Source: Roseibium album
Lineage (GTDB): Bacteria; Pseudomonadota; Alphaproteobacteria; Rhizobiales; Stappiaceae
NCBI GenBank assembly: GCA_001404055.1
Contig: CXTY01000019.1
Span: 248,001 to 312,000, forward strand
Length of the DNA: 64,000 nucleotides
Reading direction: 5' to 3'
Shown: positions 34,144-43,652 of the stretch, in pieces
Layout: every line of letters starts with the position of its first letter
Numbering within the stretch: the first letter of the stretch is position 1
Notes under the pieces: generated by a model
Told to the model about the DNA's origin: nothing
The model's database searches: none
The model's input: only the letters and a program-made list of their open reading frames with translations
Made by a program: the position numbers and the translations under genes

Positions 34144-34485
34144 TCAGCGGTACTTGAATGGGCCACACTTCTTTTCCAGCACAGCCATAATCACCCCGAC
34201 CGGATGAAAGTCAGGTGCCTTCTGCATGACTTCGTAGATGTACTGCTCACCGGCGCGCCGATCCGAAGTGAACCAAGCGCCTATGCAATCCGACTGTTTC
34301 TGGTCATTCTCCAGCGCAATCATATTCATCGACATCATGGAGATCTGAACGTAGGAGCTTTTGTTGTTCTCACTCCAGGTCAGGAACTCTTTTGACGTAA
34401 GTCCTGTTTCTGCATACCCGCGCATGCACAAAAGCACCGAAAACGCGATAAAGCTTGCAGCGCTCAAGCGATTTACAGCAAACAT
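34144..34485 (-). CDS. Small exported protein of unknown function
   Basis: 113 aa. The N-terminal signal peptide has a hydrophobic core ASFIAFSVLLC, with cleavage likely after GYA. The mature part has two cysteines (SDCIGAW and KKCGPFK) that could form a disulfide, and a helical middle. The general layout recalls small periplasmic immunity-type proteins (Rap1a/Tai), but I cannot support that beyond shape. No clear ribosome site precedes the ATG. It converges on the previous gene with 2 bp between stops. Confidence 0.5.
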   Translation of the reverse strand: MFAVNRLSAASFIAFSVLLCMRGYAETGLTSKEFLTWSENNKSSYVQISMMSMNMIALENDQKQSDCIGAWFTSDRRAGEQYIYEVMQKAPDFHPVGVIMAVLEKKCGPFKYR

Positions 34486-34646
34486 AAGGGAAGGATTTTG
34501 TTATAATTATTTTGGATTAGAAATATGGAATTAATGCAGCAAGAAAGACCGCGTTTATGCGGTTCTGATTTTCACCCCCCACCAGAAACACCCCTTCCTG
34601 GCACTCACACAAAAGGGTTCCCTTTTGTCCATGACAGGAGGCCGAT

Positions 34647-35249
34647 ATGAACTCCAATTGGCCACTCATAGAATGCACTGGTCGCAAGATCGGATATGCC
34701 CGTGTTTCCACGTTTGATCAAAAGCTCCGAATACAGCTGGACGCCCTAACCTCACTCCCCTGCGATAAGATCTATACGGACCATGGCGTATCCGGTGCGA
34801 AGTCCGCACGCCCCGGCCTGGACGACATGCTGAGGGAGCTCAGAGCCGGAGATACTGTCGTTGTTCTGAAGCTGGATCGCCTGGGCCGCTCAGTTCTGCA
34901 TCTTTCAGACTTACTGGTCCGCTTTCAAAAAGAGGGCATTCATTTCTGCTCGATTGCCGAAGCGATCAATACGAGCACACCTGGTGGCAAGCTCGTCTAC
35001 CATCTGTTTTCTGCCTTTGCAGAATTCCAGCGGGACATCATTATCGAAAACACTCTTGCTGGCATGGCAGCCGCAAGACGGCGCGGCAAACATATTGGCC
35101 GCCCCTACAGTCTTCGCCCGCAGCAAATCACCTGCGCTCATGCAGCTATCCATCAACGGGGTGAACCAAGGGAGAAGATTGCTGCGCAATATGGTGTCAA
35201 TCCAGTGACCTTGGATCGCGCCTTCAAACGGATGGAGCTGGCATCATGA
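34647..35249 (+). CDS. Serine recombinase, resolvase/invertase family
   Basis: 200 aa. The catalytic domain starts IGYARVSTFDQ (nucleophilic Ser near residue 21), with VVVLKLDRLGRSVLHLSDL and FSAFAEFQRDIIIENTLAGM. The C-terminal helix-turn-helix reads EPREKIAAQYGVNPVTLDRAFKR. Such proteins resolve plasmid or transposon co-integrates or invert segments. The ATG at 34647 has GGAGG upstream. No transposase or terminal repeats were found around it. Confidence 0.88.
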   Translation: MNSNWPLIECTGRKIGYARVSTFDQKLRIQLDALTSLPCDKIYTDHGVSGAKSARPGLDDMLRELRAGDTVVVLKLDRLGRSVLHLSDLLVRFQKEGIHFCSIAEAINTSTPGGKLVYHLFSAFAEFQRDIIIENTLAGMAAARRRGKHIGRPYSLRPQQITCAHAAIHQRGEPREKIAAQYGVNPVTLDRAFKRMELAS

Positions 35250-35434
35250 ACAGAACCAAAGATCCAGTAGCTCAAATTGACAAGATGATCGATCTCATGG
35301 CTGAACTGATTGAGCTGGAAGATGCAGTTCGCCAAACCCGACTTCATTTGGAAGGCGTTGCTGACAGGCAGTTTGAGGCATGGGTTCGCGAGAGTGCTTC
35401 AGCGCAACGCTTGATGGTTTTGTCGTCGACATGA
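35246..35434 (+). CDS. Small hypothetical protein coupled to the resolvase
   Basis: 62 aa, acidic then basic, almost entirely helical (IDKMIDLMAELIELEDAVRQ), so a short coiled coil is likely. The start overlaps the resolvase stop by four bases (ATGA), the main support that it is real. Function unknown. Confidence 0.5.
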   Translation: MNRTKDPVAQIDKMIDLMAELIELEDAVRQTRLHLEGVADRQFEAWVRESASAQRLMVLSST

Positions 35435-35444
35435 TCGCCTCCCC

Positions 35445-35951
35445 TCACGTACAGCGATATATGAGGGTTTCACCGGCGATCACGGTTTCGGAGTAATCCA
35501 CCGCCAGATCACGCGCGATCGCGTCATGATCGATATAGAACTGCAAGCTTTCGGGGATCTCACCGAACAAACCTTCTTCAACGAACTGTTCAGCCAGTTC
35601 CCGCATGCAAGGGAGATGGTGGATTTCGACATCGATACTGTCTGGGTCAGATAGAAAAGTCTCCAGCTGATAGCCGCCCTCGCCAACGGCAAGGATCAGC
35701 TTTGTTTTTTCAAAGTCTTCCAACTCATCAACGGCTTCAAAAAACTGTTTCAGATTGGCTTGATTGACACCGAAGGCCTTTGCCAGTGCGCAATCGATAT
35801 CTTCGCCATCGATAAACTGAAGTTCAAATTCTTCAACTGGCTCACCGTAGTGATTTACCGCATTTGCGGCCTTGGTTTGATAGTCTTCAAAACTCTCGAA
35901 ATAGAAACCGTCGGCTGAAATGTCGTAGGGCTGTGCAAATAGAATAGTCAT
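35445..35951 (-). CDS. ardA: ArdA-like antirestriction protein
   Basis: 168 aa, strongly acidic, as expected of a DNA mimic. It has ArdA features: GFYFESFEDYQTKAANAVNHYG, EEFELQFIDGEDID, and the C-terminal FYIDHDAIARDLAVDYSETV. ArdA blocks type I restriction enzymes by imitating bent DNA and protects incoming plasmids or conjugative elements. I chose the ATG at 35951, about ten bases after GGAGG; the frame opens further up to 36113 in poorly conserved sequence that contains a long inverted repeat. Confidence 0.85.
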   Translation of the reverse strand: MTILFAQPYDISADGFYFESFEDYQTKAANAVNHYGEPVEEFELQFIDGEDIDCALAKAFGVNQANLKQFFEAVDELEDFEKTKLILAVGEGGYQLETFLSDPDSIDVEIHHLPCMRELAEQFVEEGLFGEIPESLQFYIDHDAIARDLAVDYSETVIAGETLIYRCT

Positions 35952-36405
35952 CTTAAAAAATCCTCCAAATGAAAGTGGGTTGTTCATGCAACCCTGCTTC
36001 CGGCCGAGGATGGAGATGGGAGGGGACAAGGAAAATCGATGCGCGTTGGTGCGGGCGCAAGGCACTGAGCCACGGTTCGCGTGTCTATTTTCCTTGTGGG
36101 GAGAAAGAGGCAAAGTCTCTTGGCTTTCCCTAACTGGAGAAAAGCGCTGCGATGCAGCTCAACTTTCGATCGTCAGGGATGGTCACCCGAATGGGACGAA
36201 ACCATTTGTGGGTTCGGTGAAGCTCGGCAAGGTACGTGCCCAGCGCAATACAGCCCGCCCGGACGCAAAGATCAAAGCAGGCATTAACCGGCCACTGAAG
36301 CGGCCATTTACCAGGCCAATAACACGTGACAAAACTCATAATTATATGTATTATATAATATATTTTAATCAGAAACACGGTCAATAAAGCGGCCAAAACG
36401 AGATT
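35952..36405. other. Non-coding stretch between ardA and fic
   Basis: Divergent intergenic region. The ardA side carries an 11-bp inverted repeat with a 50-nt spacer. The fic side is very AT-rich (about 36335-36375) and likely holds the fic promoter; CGGCCA occurs at 36289, 36301 and 36390. No gene seen. Confidence 0.5.
36026..36097. repeat. Long-range inverted repeat upstream of ardA
   Basis: ACAAGGAAAAT (36026-36036) and its exact complement (36087-36097) are separated by 50 nt that contain further GCGCG/CGCG pairing potential. Single-stranded DNA or RNA could fold into a roughly 72-nt stem-loop about 75 bp upstream of the ardA start. Confidence 0.55.
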
Positions 36406-37602
36406 ATGACTACTATAAGAGATGACGGCGAAACGATAGCTCTGTTCGAGCCCTTGATGATCAGCGAGGGGTCAAAACACAGATCGACGCTCAATGACTT
36501 GGCACTCGACCTGGCGACGCGTAGCGCTGCGTTTCGCAGCAGCCTTCCTGCATCAACCGCATCAGCCCTTGCCGATCTCATTCGCTCCATGAATTGCTAT
36601 TACAGCAACCTGATTGAAGGTCATAACACCCACCCTGTTGATATTGAGAAAGCGCTTTTGGGTGACTACAGCACTGATCCGGAAAAACGGGATCTACAGC
36701 TTGAGGCCAAAGCCCACATAGAAGTTCAAAAATGGATTGATGGTGACGGTCTGACAGAGCAGCCAACGTCACCAGCAAGTTTGCTGGAAATCCATAGGCG
36801 GTTTTGTGAATTGCTACCCGAAGATCTTCTTTATGTCGAAAACCCGGATACGGGTGAGCGGCTACCGGTTGTTCCGGGTGAACTGCGTGAAAGTGATGTT
36901 GTGGTCGGTCGGCATGTTGCGATCAGTCCGGGTGCGGTGCCGCGTTTTCTGGATAGGCTTGATGAAGCTTACCTTCGGTCGGGCCGGATCGACTCCATCT
37001 TGGCCGCCGCATGCGCGCACCATCGTTTGTTATGGGTGCACCCGTTCCTGGACGGCAATGGCAGGGTCGCACGTTTGATGTCTTACGCGATGCTGCGCCA
37101 GTCGCTCAACACGGGTGGGCTTTGGTCGATTGCGCGTGGTCTGGCAAGAAACGAAGCCGCATACAAAAGACACTTGCAGGCTTGTGACGAACCACGGCGT
37201 GGCGACCGGGATGGCAGGGGTAATCTCAGTGAGAGCGCTCTGATCGCCTTCACAGAGTTCTTTCTGACAATCTGTATAGATCAGGTGAACTTCATGGAAG
37301 GCTTGATGAAGCCGGACCGGTTGCGTGACCGGATCATGATCTGGGCGGAGGAGGAAATCCGAGCGGGTACTTTGCCGGCAAAATCCGATGTGGTTTTGAA
37401 GGCTGTCCTTTTCCGAGGTGAGTTGGGCAGAAGTGAAGTCGTCGAATTATTGGGAAGGAGCGAGCGTACAGCGCGGCGTGTTACGTCGGCACTCATAGAT
37501 TCTGGAGCTCTAAAGTCGACAAGCAGCCGGGCACCGCTAGTACTGGCGTTTCCTGCAAAACTGGCGGGACGTTGGATGTCGGGACTGTTTCCAGACGAAT
37601 AA
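36406..37602 (+). CDS. Fic-family AMPylase with winged-helix C-terminus
   Basis: 398 aa. The core Fic motif HPFLDGNGRVAR lies at about residues 212-223. The N-terminal inhibitory helix carries YYSNLIEGHN (Ser67 to Gly72), matching the [S/T]xxxE[G/N] alpha-inh motif, so it is a self-inhibited class II Fic. The C-terminus (about 330-395) looks like a winged helix: RGELGRSEVVELLGRSERTARRV. Fic enzymes transfer AMP to target hydroxyls. Large Fic proteins of this type are common on mobile elements; target and role are unknown. Confidence 0.88.
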   Translation: MTTIRDDGETIALFEPLMISEGSKHRSTLNDLALDLATRSAAFRSSLPASTASALADLIRSMNCYYSNLIEGHNTHPVDIEKALLGDYSTDPEKRDLQLEAKAHIEVQKWIDGDGLTEQPTSPASLLEIHRRFCELLPEDLLYVENPDTGERLPVVPGELRESDVVVGRHVAISPGAVPRFLDRLDEAYLRSGRIDSILAAACAHHRLLWVHPFLDGNGRVARLMSYAMLRQSLNTGGLWSIARGLARNEAAYKRHLQACDEPRRGDRDGRGNLSESALIAFTEFFLTICIDQVNFMEGLMKPDRLRDRIMIWAEEEIRAGTLPAKSDVVLKAVLFRGELGRSEVVELLGRSERTARRVTSALIDSGALKSTSSRAPLVLAFPAKLAGRWMSGLFPDE

Positions 37603-38117
37603 AGAGATTCTGTACAGAACAGCCAAAGCCCCACCATCTCCGAGATCAATTCAACTCTCCTATATGGCAAAGTCTGCTTTGCGTCTCCTATGACTGTAGT
37701 AGAGCATGCGCCTGAAAGCGGAACTAGCTAGCAGCATGGTTTCCGCTGCAATGCGGAACCATTACTACCGTTCAAATGCTCGCCGCCTCATACTAAAAAC
37801 GAACGTCCGCGAACGTGGCGGCGCTCGACATAAATACTGAAAACCAGAAGGACCAATCGTGGAACGCTAGACCTACCGAAGTACCTGCCTGTTCAGGCTT
37901 AAGGAACACCAGCTAGCCGCTCGGGTTGACCTCCGTGCTTCGATGCCAACTCGTCGGCTATCGTTCTGCGAACGGTGGTCGGGCAACGCTATTGAACGAG
38001 TAATCAGAGGATCCAAGCAATAAACCGAGGCGATGCGAGATTGATAAACATTTGTTTTGACCCCGCCCAAATGCAACCATAGATTTATATACTTGACAAC
38101 TCGATATTCAGAGGTGA
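37603..38117. other. Gene-free stretch between fic and OLD genes
   Basis: About 515 bp without a convincing coding frame, terminator or repeat array. The OLD-family gene to its right has a more GC-rich third-codon pattern than its left neighbours, so a recombination junction in this stretch is possible, but none is visible. Confidence 0.4.
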
Positions 38118-39527
38118 ATGGTGCGTGTAACTCGAATTGTAATCCAGAATTTTCGTACGTTCGCGTCACTCGACGTGAATGTTGCTGATGATCTGTGCTG
38201 CATCATCGGAGAGAATAATACTGGCAAGACCGCGATCCTTCGGGCAATCCAAATCTGTCTAGACAATATGCTACCGTCGAATCTGCGGACTCTCATGCGG
38301 GAGGACATCCACTCCGCGATCGATATCGCTGAGCCAAGTCAGGTTCTAATAGGAATTGAACTGACTGGTTTCGAGGGACGGGTGAACGAAGAGGCGCTGG
38401 TTAGTACCTGGAAAACCGCTGCGGATCGCGCGCGAATATTCTACCGCTTCCGTCCGCGGCCAGCTGTCCGGGAGCAGCTTGCAAGTGACGATATAGCGCC
38501 CGGGACGCTAACCCTTGAGGACTATCAATGGGAAATCCGCGGCGGCGGCGACCCTGCGATCGATCTCACGGACATTGCATGGGACGACGACGGGATTGGC
38601 GAGTCCGTGCGCTTCGCCGATCTGCAATCTTATCTTCTCGCTCATCTGCCTGCGCTCCGCGATGTTGAGAACGACCTGCGCAATCCCCGACAATCACCAC
38701 TCATCCGCTTAATCGAGGCGTTCGAAATCGATGCAACCGAGCAGGATGCCCTGATTGCCGTCCTCGATCAGGCTAATCAGGAGATCGCGAATTCAGCGAC
38801 TATCGCCGAGATAGCAAGGGCAATAGACGCAAAGTTCAAAGAAGTTTCTGGCCCAGCGTTCGAGATGGATGCCGCGCTCGGCCTGTCCGCCGCGACTTTC
38901 CGCGCGATCATCCGTAATCTGAAAATCATTCTGTCGGACCTATCACTCACCTCGTTCGAACCGGGCCGCAACGGTCTTGGCATGAACAACATCCTCTACA
39001 TTGCGATCCTGATGGAATATCTACAGCGACGGATTGCACTCGACCGCTCGGCCGGACAGTTGATCCTAATCGAGGAACCTGAAGCGCATCTCCATCCCCA
39101 GCTGCAATTCTCACTGATCGCGGCACTGCGCGCGATCGGTGTGCAAACCATCCTGACCAGTCATAGCACTCAGGTGACCTCGCAGATTCCGCTAAGCAGT
39201 ATTGTATCGCTCACCAAGCGCGAGGACGCGACTATTGCCGCCGGCAATCTCGCGCTCAATGCTGCTCTGACCGCGCCAGAGACTGCCGATCTCGAACGCT
39301 ATCTTGACGCGACCAAGAGTGCATTGCTCTATGCTCGCAAGGTCATGCTGGTAGAAGGGCCTGCCGAGATGTTCCTAATCCCGGCACTGATCGAGCAGGT
39401 CTACGGCGTGAAGCTCGAGCGGCTAGGAATCTCAGTTATTGCGATTCATGGTGTCCATTTTGACGTCTACCGGAGGCAAATCTCCAAGTCCTGCGAGCGG
39501 GTTCAGGGCGGCGCGATAGCCTCCTGA
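38118..39527 (+). pseudogene. OLD-family ATPase/nuclease (GajA-like), truncated inside Toprim
   Basis: 469 aa open frame. The ABC-type ATPase begins IVIQNFRTFASLDV with Walker A GENNTGKT at residues 31-38; Walker B is LILIEEPEAHLHPQ at about 314-328, followed by LTSHSTQV. The Toprim domain starts at KVMLVEGPAEMFLIPAL near 408 and continues SVIAIHGVHFDVYRR. Family homology then stops, and the last 20 or so residues are out-of-frame sequence of another gene. OLD/GajA proteins are usually 550-650 aa with the full catalytic Toprim, so this copy lacks most nuclease residues. No GajB-like helicase follows. Probably a broken defence gene. Confidence 0.72.
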
Positions 39528-39706
39528 TCTATGGGTGCAGGGAGAGTGACATCTCCCGCGCGCGGTCCATCAACAAGATGATGGCGGCATCCAAATCGCG
39601 AAAGGTTGGTCTCAATGAAATTGCCATGGGGGTCTTGGGGGAGCTTGGAGGCTCCTTCCCAAGTGGTGGTGCAGCGGCCAAACGCCTGCGAGAGATTGAA
39701 CGGTGA
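39464..39706 (+). pseudogene. 3' fragment of an unidentified gene fused behind the OLD gene
   Basis: From about 39464 a second frame opens through to TGA at 39704-39706 (about 80 codons). It has protein-like composition, for example LLIYGCRESDISRARSINKM, SRKVGLNEIAMGVLGELGG and AAAKRLREIER. It has no start or ribosome site and overlaps the end of the OLD frame, which suggests that the OLD gene recombined into the tail of another gene. I do not recognise the family. Confidence 0.4.
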
Positions 39707-40017
39707 TACGTTCTGCTGGCTCTGGAATGGGTGCAATGCCCAGGAAGAGCCAATGGCCGGGGGGATGCAACGGGGACGCGCAGCGGGTCCCCTTGCCAAG
39801 ATGGTTTGTACTACAAACCACATCTTGCCTTCAGCGTTATCGCTTAGGAAACGCACGCCTTGCGGAGTTTCTGAAACTCCTGCCTGTGAATTTTATCACA
39901 AGCCAGCGCAAGTATTTGCGCTTTCGACACGGAAGTGACGGACAAGCGTCGATTGCCCGCCGGGGCCAGCATTTTCCCCTGACCTGCCCCATCTTAGTAG
40001 TCCGATTAGATCCTTTC

Positions 40018-40218
40018 TCACATAAATTTAGGCATGACCAATTGTGGAAGCGCTGTTGAAATCTGACTAAAGGCGATAACCAGGCCGAGAATTATCAACA
40101 TCGGGACAAGTATGATTGCTACGTCCTTCAGTACGTCTTTCACGTTCAAGCCACCAATTGCGGAAGCTATCAAAAGGCAAAGACCGTATGCCTCGATGAT
40201 GGCTGTTGCAGCCCGCAC
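40018..40218 (-). pseudogene. C-terminal remnant of a TRAP transporter large permease (DctM-like)
   Basis: 66 codons reading YGLCLLIASAIGGLNVKDVL, then a hydrophobic helix ending SQISTALPQLVMPKFM. The pattern matches the last membrane segment and tail of DctM proteins, which are about 430 aa. There is no start codon context, and a stop lies two codons before the GTG, so only the 3' end is left. Confidence 0.45.
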
Positions 40219-40219
40219 A

Positions 40220-40414
40220 AATCAAATCATATTTGCTGTAGACGCCTTACGAGATGAATTGAGCGCAAAAGGGTTTCCGCAACTCACCGAGTTGCAGGGC
40301 GTTCATACAATTCAAACTGGTCTAGCACTGCGTGATAGTCTGTTGGATTTTCAGCCCATTCAACACTTCATTTCGCTTACTGAAGGAGCAGTTCGCCGCA
40401 TTGTAGAGCGCTAG
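40220..40414 (+). pseudogene. Possible C-terminal remnant of an AsnC/Lrp-type regulator
   Basis: About 64 codons ending at 40414: NQIIFAVDALRDELSAKGF, GVHTIQTGLALRDSLLDF. The 'v..L..l.GV..i.T.lalr' pattern recalls the RAM ligand domain of Lrp/AsnC regulators, but the match is loose. It starts exactly where the TRAP remnant on the other strand starts. Confidence 0.28.
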
Positions 40415-40604
40415 CCTTTCCCTATTGATCTCTCATGCGCCTCAATTCGAATTTACGGCGTCGCTTAAGAATAATCCTCATAACAACCAGTTATTGCCAC
40501 TTCTTGTTGCGCCGGAAGAAGGACCATATTTGACCATCGCACGCTCAAATATCTGAAAAATTGGAGGAATACACCCTCGATCTAATGTTAATGATTTCTT
40601 CAAA

Positions 40605-40626
40605 TAAGTAATAATATTGTTAGTTA
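40605..40626. promoter_or_regulatory. Operator O2 upstream of the chemoreceptor gene
   Basis: 22-bp imperfect palindrome whose left arm TAAGTAATAAT is identical to the arm of the perfect palindrome at 43287; the right arm differs at two positions. It lies 29 bp before the chemoreceptor start codon. Confidence 0.55.
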
Positions 40627-40654
40627 CACATTTAACAAACTAGGTAACAATACC

Positions 40655-43048
40655 ATGCGACGTCTCATTCGGTTGTTCGAGGATATGAAGTTTGGCTTCA
40701 AGCTTGGAGGCGGGCTAGCCGCTATCTTGTTGATGACAATTTCGGTCGGTGCAGTGGGGTTGATTGCTGCAACTGCGCTTGGAAATAGAATCTCTGCTAC
40801 AGAAAAGTCTTCGCAGATACTTGCAAATTTGCAGGATGTCTTGTCTGCTCAGGATGCCTATCTTGCGTCTAGATCTGCCGAGGACGCAGATAGGACCCTT
40901 CAAGAAATCTCCCTACTTTCCGAGAACCTTGAGAGCGTGAAGGAGAAAGCAGGGTCTGGCGAACAAATACAGACAAGCAAGGTGGAAGACTACCGTCATT
41001 CTTTCCTTCAAATCAGCCAGGCAGTTGCTCGCGAAGACACAGAGATTGCAAACATTGTTGGCGTTTCTCGCGATCTGAACAGCATCTCAGAAGAAATTGG
41101 TGCAGCGTCGGCGGAGGAGAAAGGGCGTTCAACTCTTATTTTGCAAAGCGCTCGTCTTAAAATGGAAAAAGCCCGGGAAGCGAATGAACTCACATCAGAA
41201 ATCAAATCGGGCCTTGAGGGTATTGATGCGTCGTTAAACGAAGTTTACGCGGATATATCAAAACAGCTCACGCTCAAAGCTAGCGCAGAGAAAGTTCTCA
41301 AACAGGCAAAAAAACTAAAGTACAAAAGCCTGGATGGCGTCAGCCCTAAGAAACTCGCAAAGCTCTATAGCCAAGCAAAAGCGATTGGAAAATTCGCCCA
41401 AGCGAACGATGGCACTAGAACAGACCTCTCTTCCCTCAAGAACCTACTGATAAACTTGAGGCAGGATATCGCAAATCTTGAGAAACTTGTTGGGTCCAGT
41501 GTTGAAACAGCTCAAGACACGATTGAAAGCGCCCAGAGCCACTTCATTGTTGTCTCACAACTTTCAGACGCAGCCGCACGACTTAGCAATCTCTCAATAG
41601 ATTCGAAGGCAAACGCATTCTATTTCGTAATGGGCGAGGAGGCGCAAGCTCGTTCGAACACTGAAGCACTCATTGTAGAGCTCCGCACGACAGTCGCGAG
41701 TTTGCTTGAACAGTCCGGTTCTGTCGGCCTTGTGGAACTAGACGATGTTGCTCTGAATAGCGCAATTGACAGTTTCCAAGCATCATTTGAAGGCCTAGTT
41801 GCTAGCCGTGCTTCGTTCAAGGAGAAAAAGCAGGCGCTTCTAGTTACTACGAATGCCATTAAGGGCACGGTTTTGGACAATGCAAGAACCGAGGCAATGG
41901 CAGCAGAGAGCGCAAAATCGTTAACCGACGTTGTAATTTACGCAACAATTCTTGTTGCTGTAATTTTTGGGGTGCTGATTGCTATATTACTGACACAGGT
42001 TGTCACCAAAGCCATTCGAAAACTAACCGTTGTTATGTCTCAATTAGCAGACGGCGACATTTCAGTTGAAATTCCCTATCACGGTCGTCGTGATGAGGCA
42101 GGCGATATGGCCAACACTCTTAGAGTCTTTAAGGAAAACGCTGAGGAAAAGCAGCGACTGCAAGCACAACATGAAGCCGAAGAACAGTCTCGATTTGCCA
42201 GACAACAAGAAATGGAAAAGCTCATCGAGACCTTCAAACCTTCTGCTTTAGCTGTGCTTGAATCAGTAGAAAGAACCGCTGGAACGCTCGATAACACTGC
42301 GCACTCCTTGACGTCTGTGGCTAACGACAGTTCGACACGAGCTGAAAAGACACTCGGCATGACGGAAGACACAACACAAAGCGTACAATCTGTGGCAAGC
42401 GCTTCGGAAGAACTCGCAGCTTCAATCGGGGAGATTAGCAGGCAGGTCACACGTACATCGGATATCGTTCAATTAGCGAACGAGGGAACGATAAAGACCA
42501 ATCAAAAAGTCGAAGAACTTGCAGCAATTGCGACGAGGATAGGACAAGTCGTCCGGTTGATTCAAGACATCGCTGAACAAACAAATCTTCTTGCCTTAAA
42601 TGCAACAATCGAAGCAGCCCGCGCAGGCGAAGCTGGCAAAGGATTTGCTGTGGTTGCAGCTGAAGTCAAGGGACTTGCAAACCAGACCGCAACGGCAACT
42701 GAAGAAATCAGTGAGCAAATTACGTCAATTCAGGATGCGACGTCTGAATCAGTCATGGCAATTGAAGAGATAACAAAAATAATGGAAGAAATTGAATCTC
42801 ATACAACTGCAATAGCATCTGCAGTCACGGAACAGACGTCCGCAACAGAAGAAATCTCAAAGAGCGTTTCGACAGCAGCGCATTCCACCAATCATGTTTT
42901 GGTCGACGTTAGAGAACTTTCTGGAGCGGTTGAAAAGACGAACTGCTCAGCTGGCGAGGTTCTCTCTGCTTCAACGCTTTTGAGCAATGACACGAGCCGA
43001 TTGCGCAAGGAAGTCGGCGAATTTTTGGACGGTGTTGCTGCACTATAA
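40655..43048 (+). CDS. Methyl-accepting chemotaxis protein
   Basis: 797-aa chemoreceptor. One membrane segment lies near residues 16-40 and the second near 427-449 ([20 protein letters not shown]). About 390 residues of helical periplasmic sensor lie between them. HAMP follows (about 450-505), then a cytoplasmic signalling domain with the conserved hairpin tip [20 protein letters not shown] and [19 protein letters not shown]. No C-terminal pentapeptide for CheR/CheB docking is visible. The palindrome in its promoter also occurs at the catabolic genes to the right, so it may sense the substrate of that pathway. Confidence 0.9.
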   Translation: MRRLIRLFEDMKFGFKLGGGLAAILLMTISVGAVGLIAATALGNRISATEKSSQILANLQDVLSAQDAYLASRSAEDADRTLQEISLLSENLESVKEKAGSGEQIQTSKVEDYRHSFLQISQAVAREDTEIANIVGVSRDLNSISEEIGAASAEEKGRSTLILQSARLKMEKAREANELTSEIKSGLEGIDASLNEVYADISKQLTLKASAEKVLKQAKKLKYKSLDGVSPKKLAKLYSQAKAIGKFAQANDGTRTDLSSLKNLLINLRQDIANLEKLVGSSVETAQDTIESAQSHFIVVSQLSDAAARLSNLSIDSKANAFYFVMGEEAQARSNTEALIVELRTTVASLLEQSGSVGLVELDDVALNSAIDSFQASFEGLVASRASFKEKKQALLVTTNAIKGTVLDNARTEAMAAESAKSLTDVVIYATILVAVIFGVLIAILLTQVVTKAIRKLTVVMSQLADGDISVEIPYHGRRDEAGDMANTLRVFKENAEEKQRLQAQHEAEEQSRFARQQEMEKLIETFKPSALAVLESVERTAGTLDNTAHSLTSVANDSSTRAEKTLGMTEDTTQSVQSVASASEELAASIGEISRQVTRTSDIVQLANEGTIKTNQKVEELAAIATRIGQVVRLIQDIAEQTNLLALNATIEAARAGEAGKGFAVVAAEVKGLANQTATATEEISEQITSIQDATSESVMAIEEITKIMEEIESHTTAIASAVTEQTSATEEISKSVSTAAHSTNHVLVDVRELSGAVEKTNCSAGEVLSASTLLSNDTSRLRKEVGEFLDGVAAL

Positions 43049-43286
43049 ATCGTCGTCTTAGCGCTCACTCTTCGCCCCGTGTTCCGGATCGTAAGTTTCG
43101 GTGCGGGGCAAATTTTGTCGGCGAGGAAATCCTCGCAAGAATTCGAATTGGTTTTAACAAGCTCTCGCACGTCCTACTATGCCTTTGCTTTAGCTCACTT
43201 TTTGGCTCAATGTGGAGCATACAAACGGGTTGCCGTTGGTTCTAACAGATGGGAAGGAACTTTGGTTTTGTTAACCATTAATCAAT

Positions 43287-43308
43287 TAAGTAATAATATT
43301 ATTACTTA
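43287..43308. promoter_or_regulatory. Operator O2, perfect palindrome without a gene
   Basis: 22-bp perfect palindrome, TAAGTAATAAT followed by its complement ATTATTACTTA. Near copies stand upstream of the chemoreceptor, the ALDH/CoA-transferase pair and the ABC importer. No gene starts within 300 bp of this copy on either side, so it may mark a lost gene or an auxiliary binding site. Confidence 0.5.
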
Positions 43309-43461
43309 TAGCGAGATTGAGCGTTACCTAACTCCTGACACCTACAGCGACTGCTCAGACCCTGGGTAGGGTGTTTGATCAAAGTGCCTCTCAATTGAGC
43401 CCATTGCTGCAAAAAACTTGCAATGGTTCTCCCAGAGCTGAACAAATGTTTGGCCCACTAT

Positions 43462-43500
43462 GCCCTCTCTGGTCCCCGCAAATTCCAGAGAGGGCTTTTT
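43462..43500 (+). terminator. Rho-independent terminator
   Basis: 11-bp perfect stem GCCCTCTCTGG/CCAGAGAGGGC, 12-nt loop, then TTTTT. It lies more than 400 bp after the chemoreceptor stop, so it may end that transcript or one starting at the orphan palindrome. Confidence 0.8.
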
Positions 43501-43652
43501 CAGCTAACCTTTGAATGAAAAAAGATGTCTTCTGCTAGGGTTATTCGAATCGAGAAGGTTGGCGCCGTTTGAAATCAGAACAGGACATTGGGCCTGCCCT
43601 ACGCATAAAGCAGCTCAACTATTGTACGTCGTTCGTAATTTTCAATGAAAGG

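Larger units (their letters stand above)
39707..40654. other. Decayed stretch before the chemoreceptor gene
   Basis: Nearly 950 bp without an intact gene. It holds two perfect palindromes, GGTTTGTA-C-TACAAACC (39803-39819) and AGCGCAA-N4-TTGCGCT (39905-39922), the two gene remnants listed separately (40018-40414), and the AT-rich promoter region of the chemoreceptor with its operator. Confidence 0.5.
43049..43652. other. Non-coding stretch between chemoreceptor and tetR1
   Basis: About 600 bp. It holds a GCCCCG/CGGGGC hairpin without U-run (43073-43110), a perfect 22-bp palindrome (43287-43308) and a good terminator (43462-43500). A 96-codon frame at 43079-43369 runs through the palindrome, lacks a ribosome site, and is not convincing. 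Confidence 0.5.

Noticed and set aside
36289..36395. Repeated CGGCCA words upstream of fic as plasmid iterons
   Set aside because: Only three exact 6-mers with irregular spacing, and no replication initiator gene nearby.
38118..39527. Complete two-gene Gabija defence system
   Set aside because: The OLD/GajA-like gene is truncated in Toprim, and no UvrD-like GajB helicase follows.
39503..39856. Minus-strand 117-codon frame overlapping the end of the OLD gene
   Set aside because: The plus-strand frame to 39706 has a more protein-like composition; the minus frame shows no domain or ribosome site.
43079..43369. 96-codon open frame between the chemoreceptor and tetR1
   Set aside because: It runs straight through the O2 palindrome, has no ribosome site, and its translation looks random.
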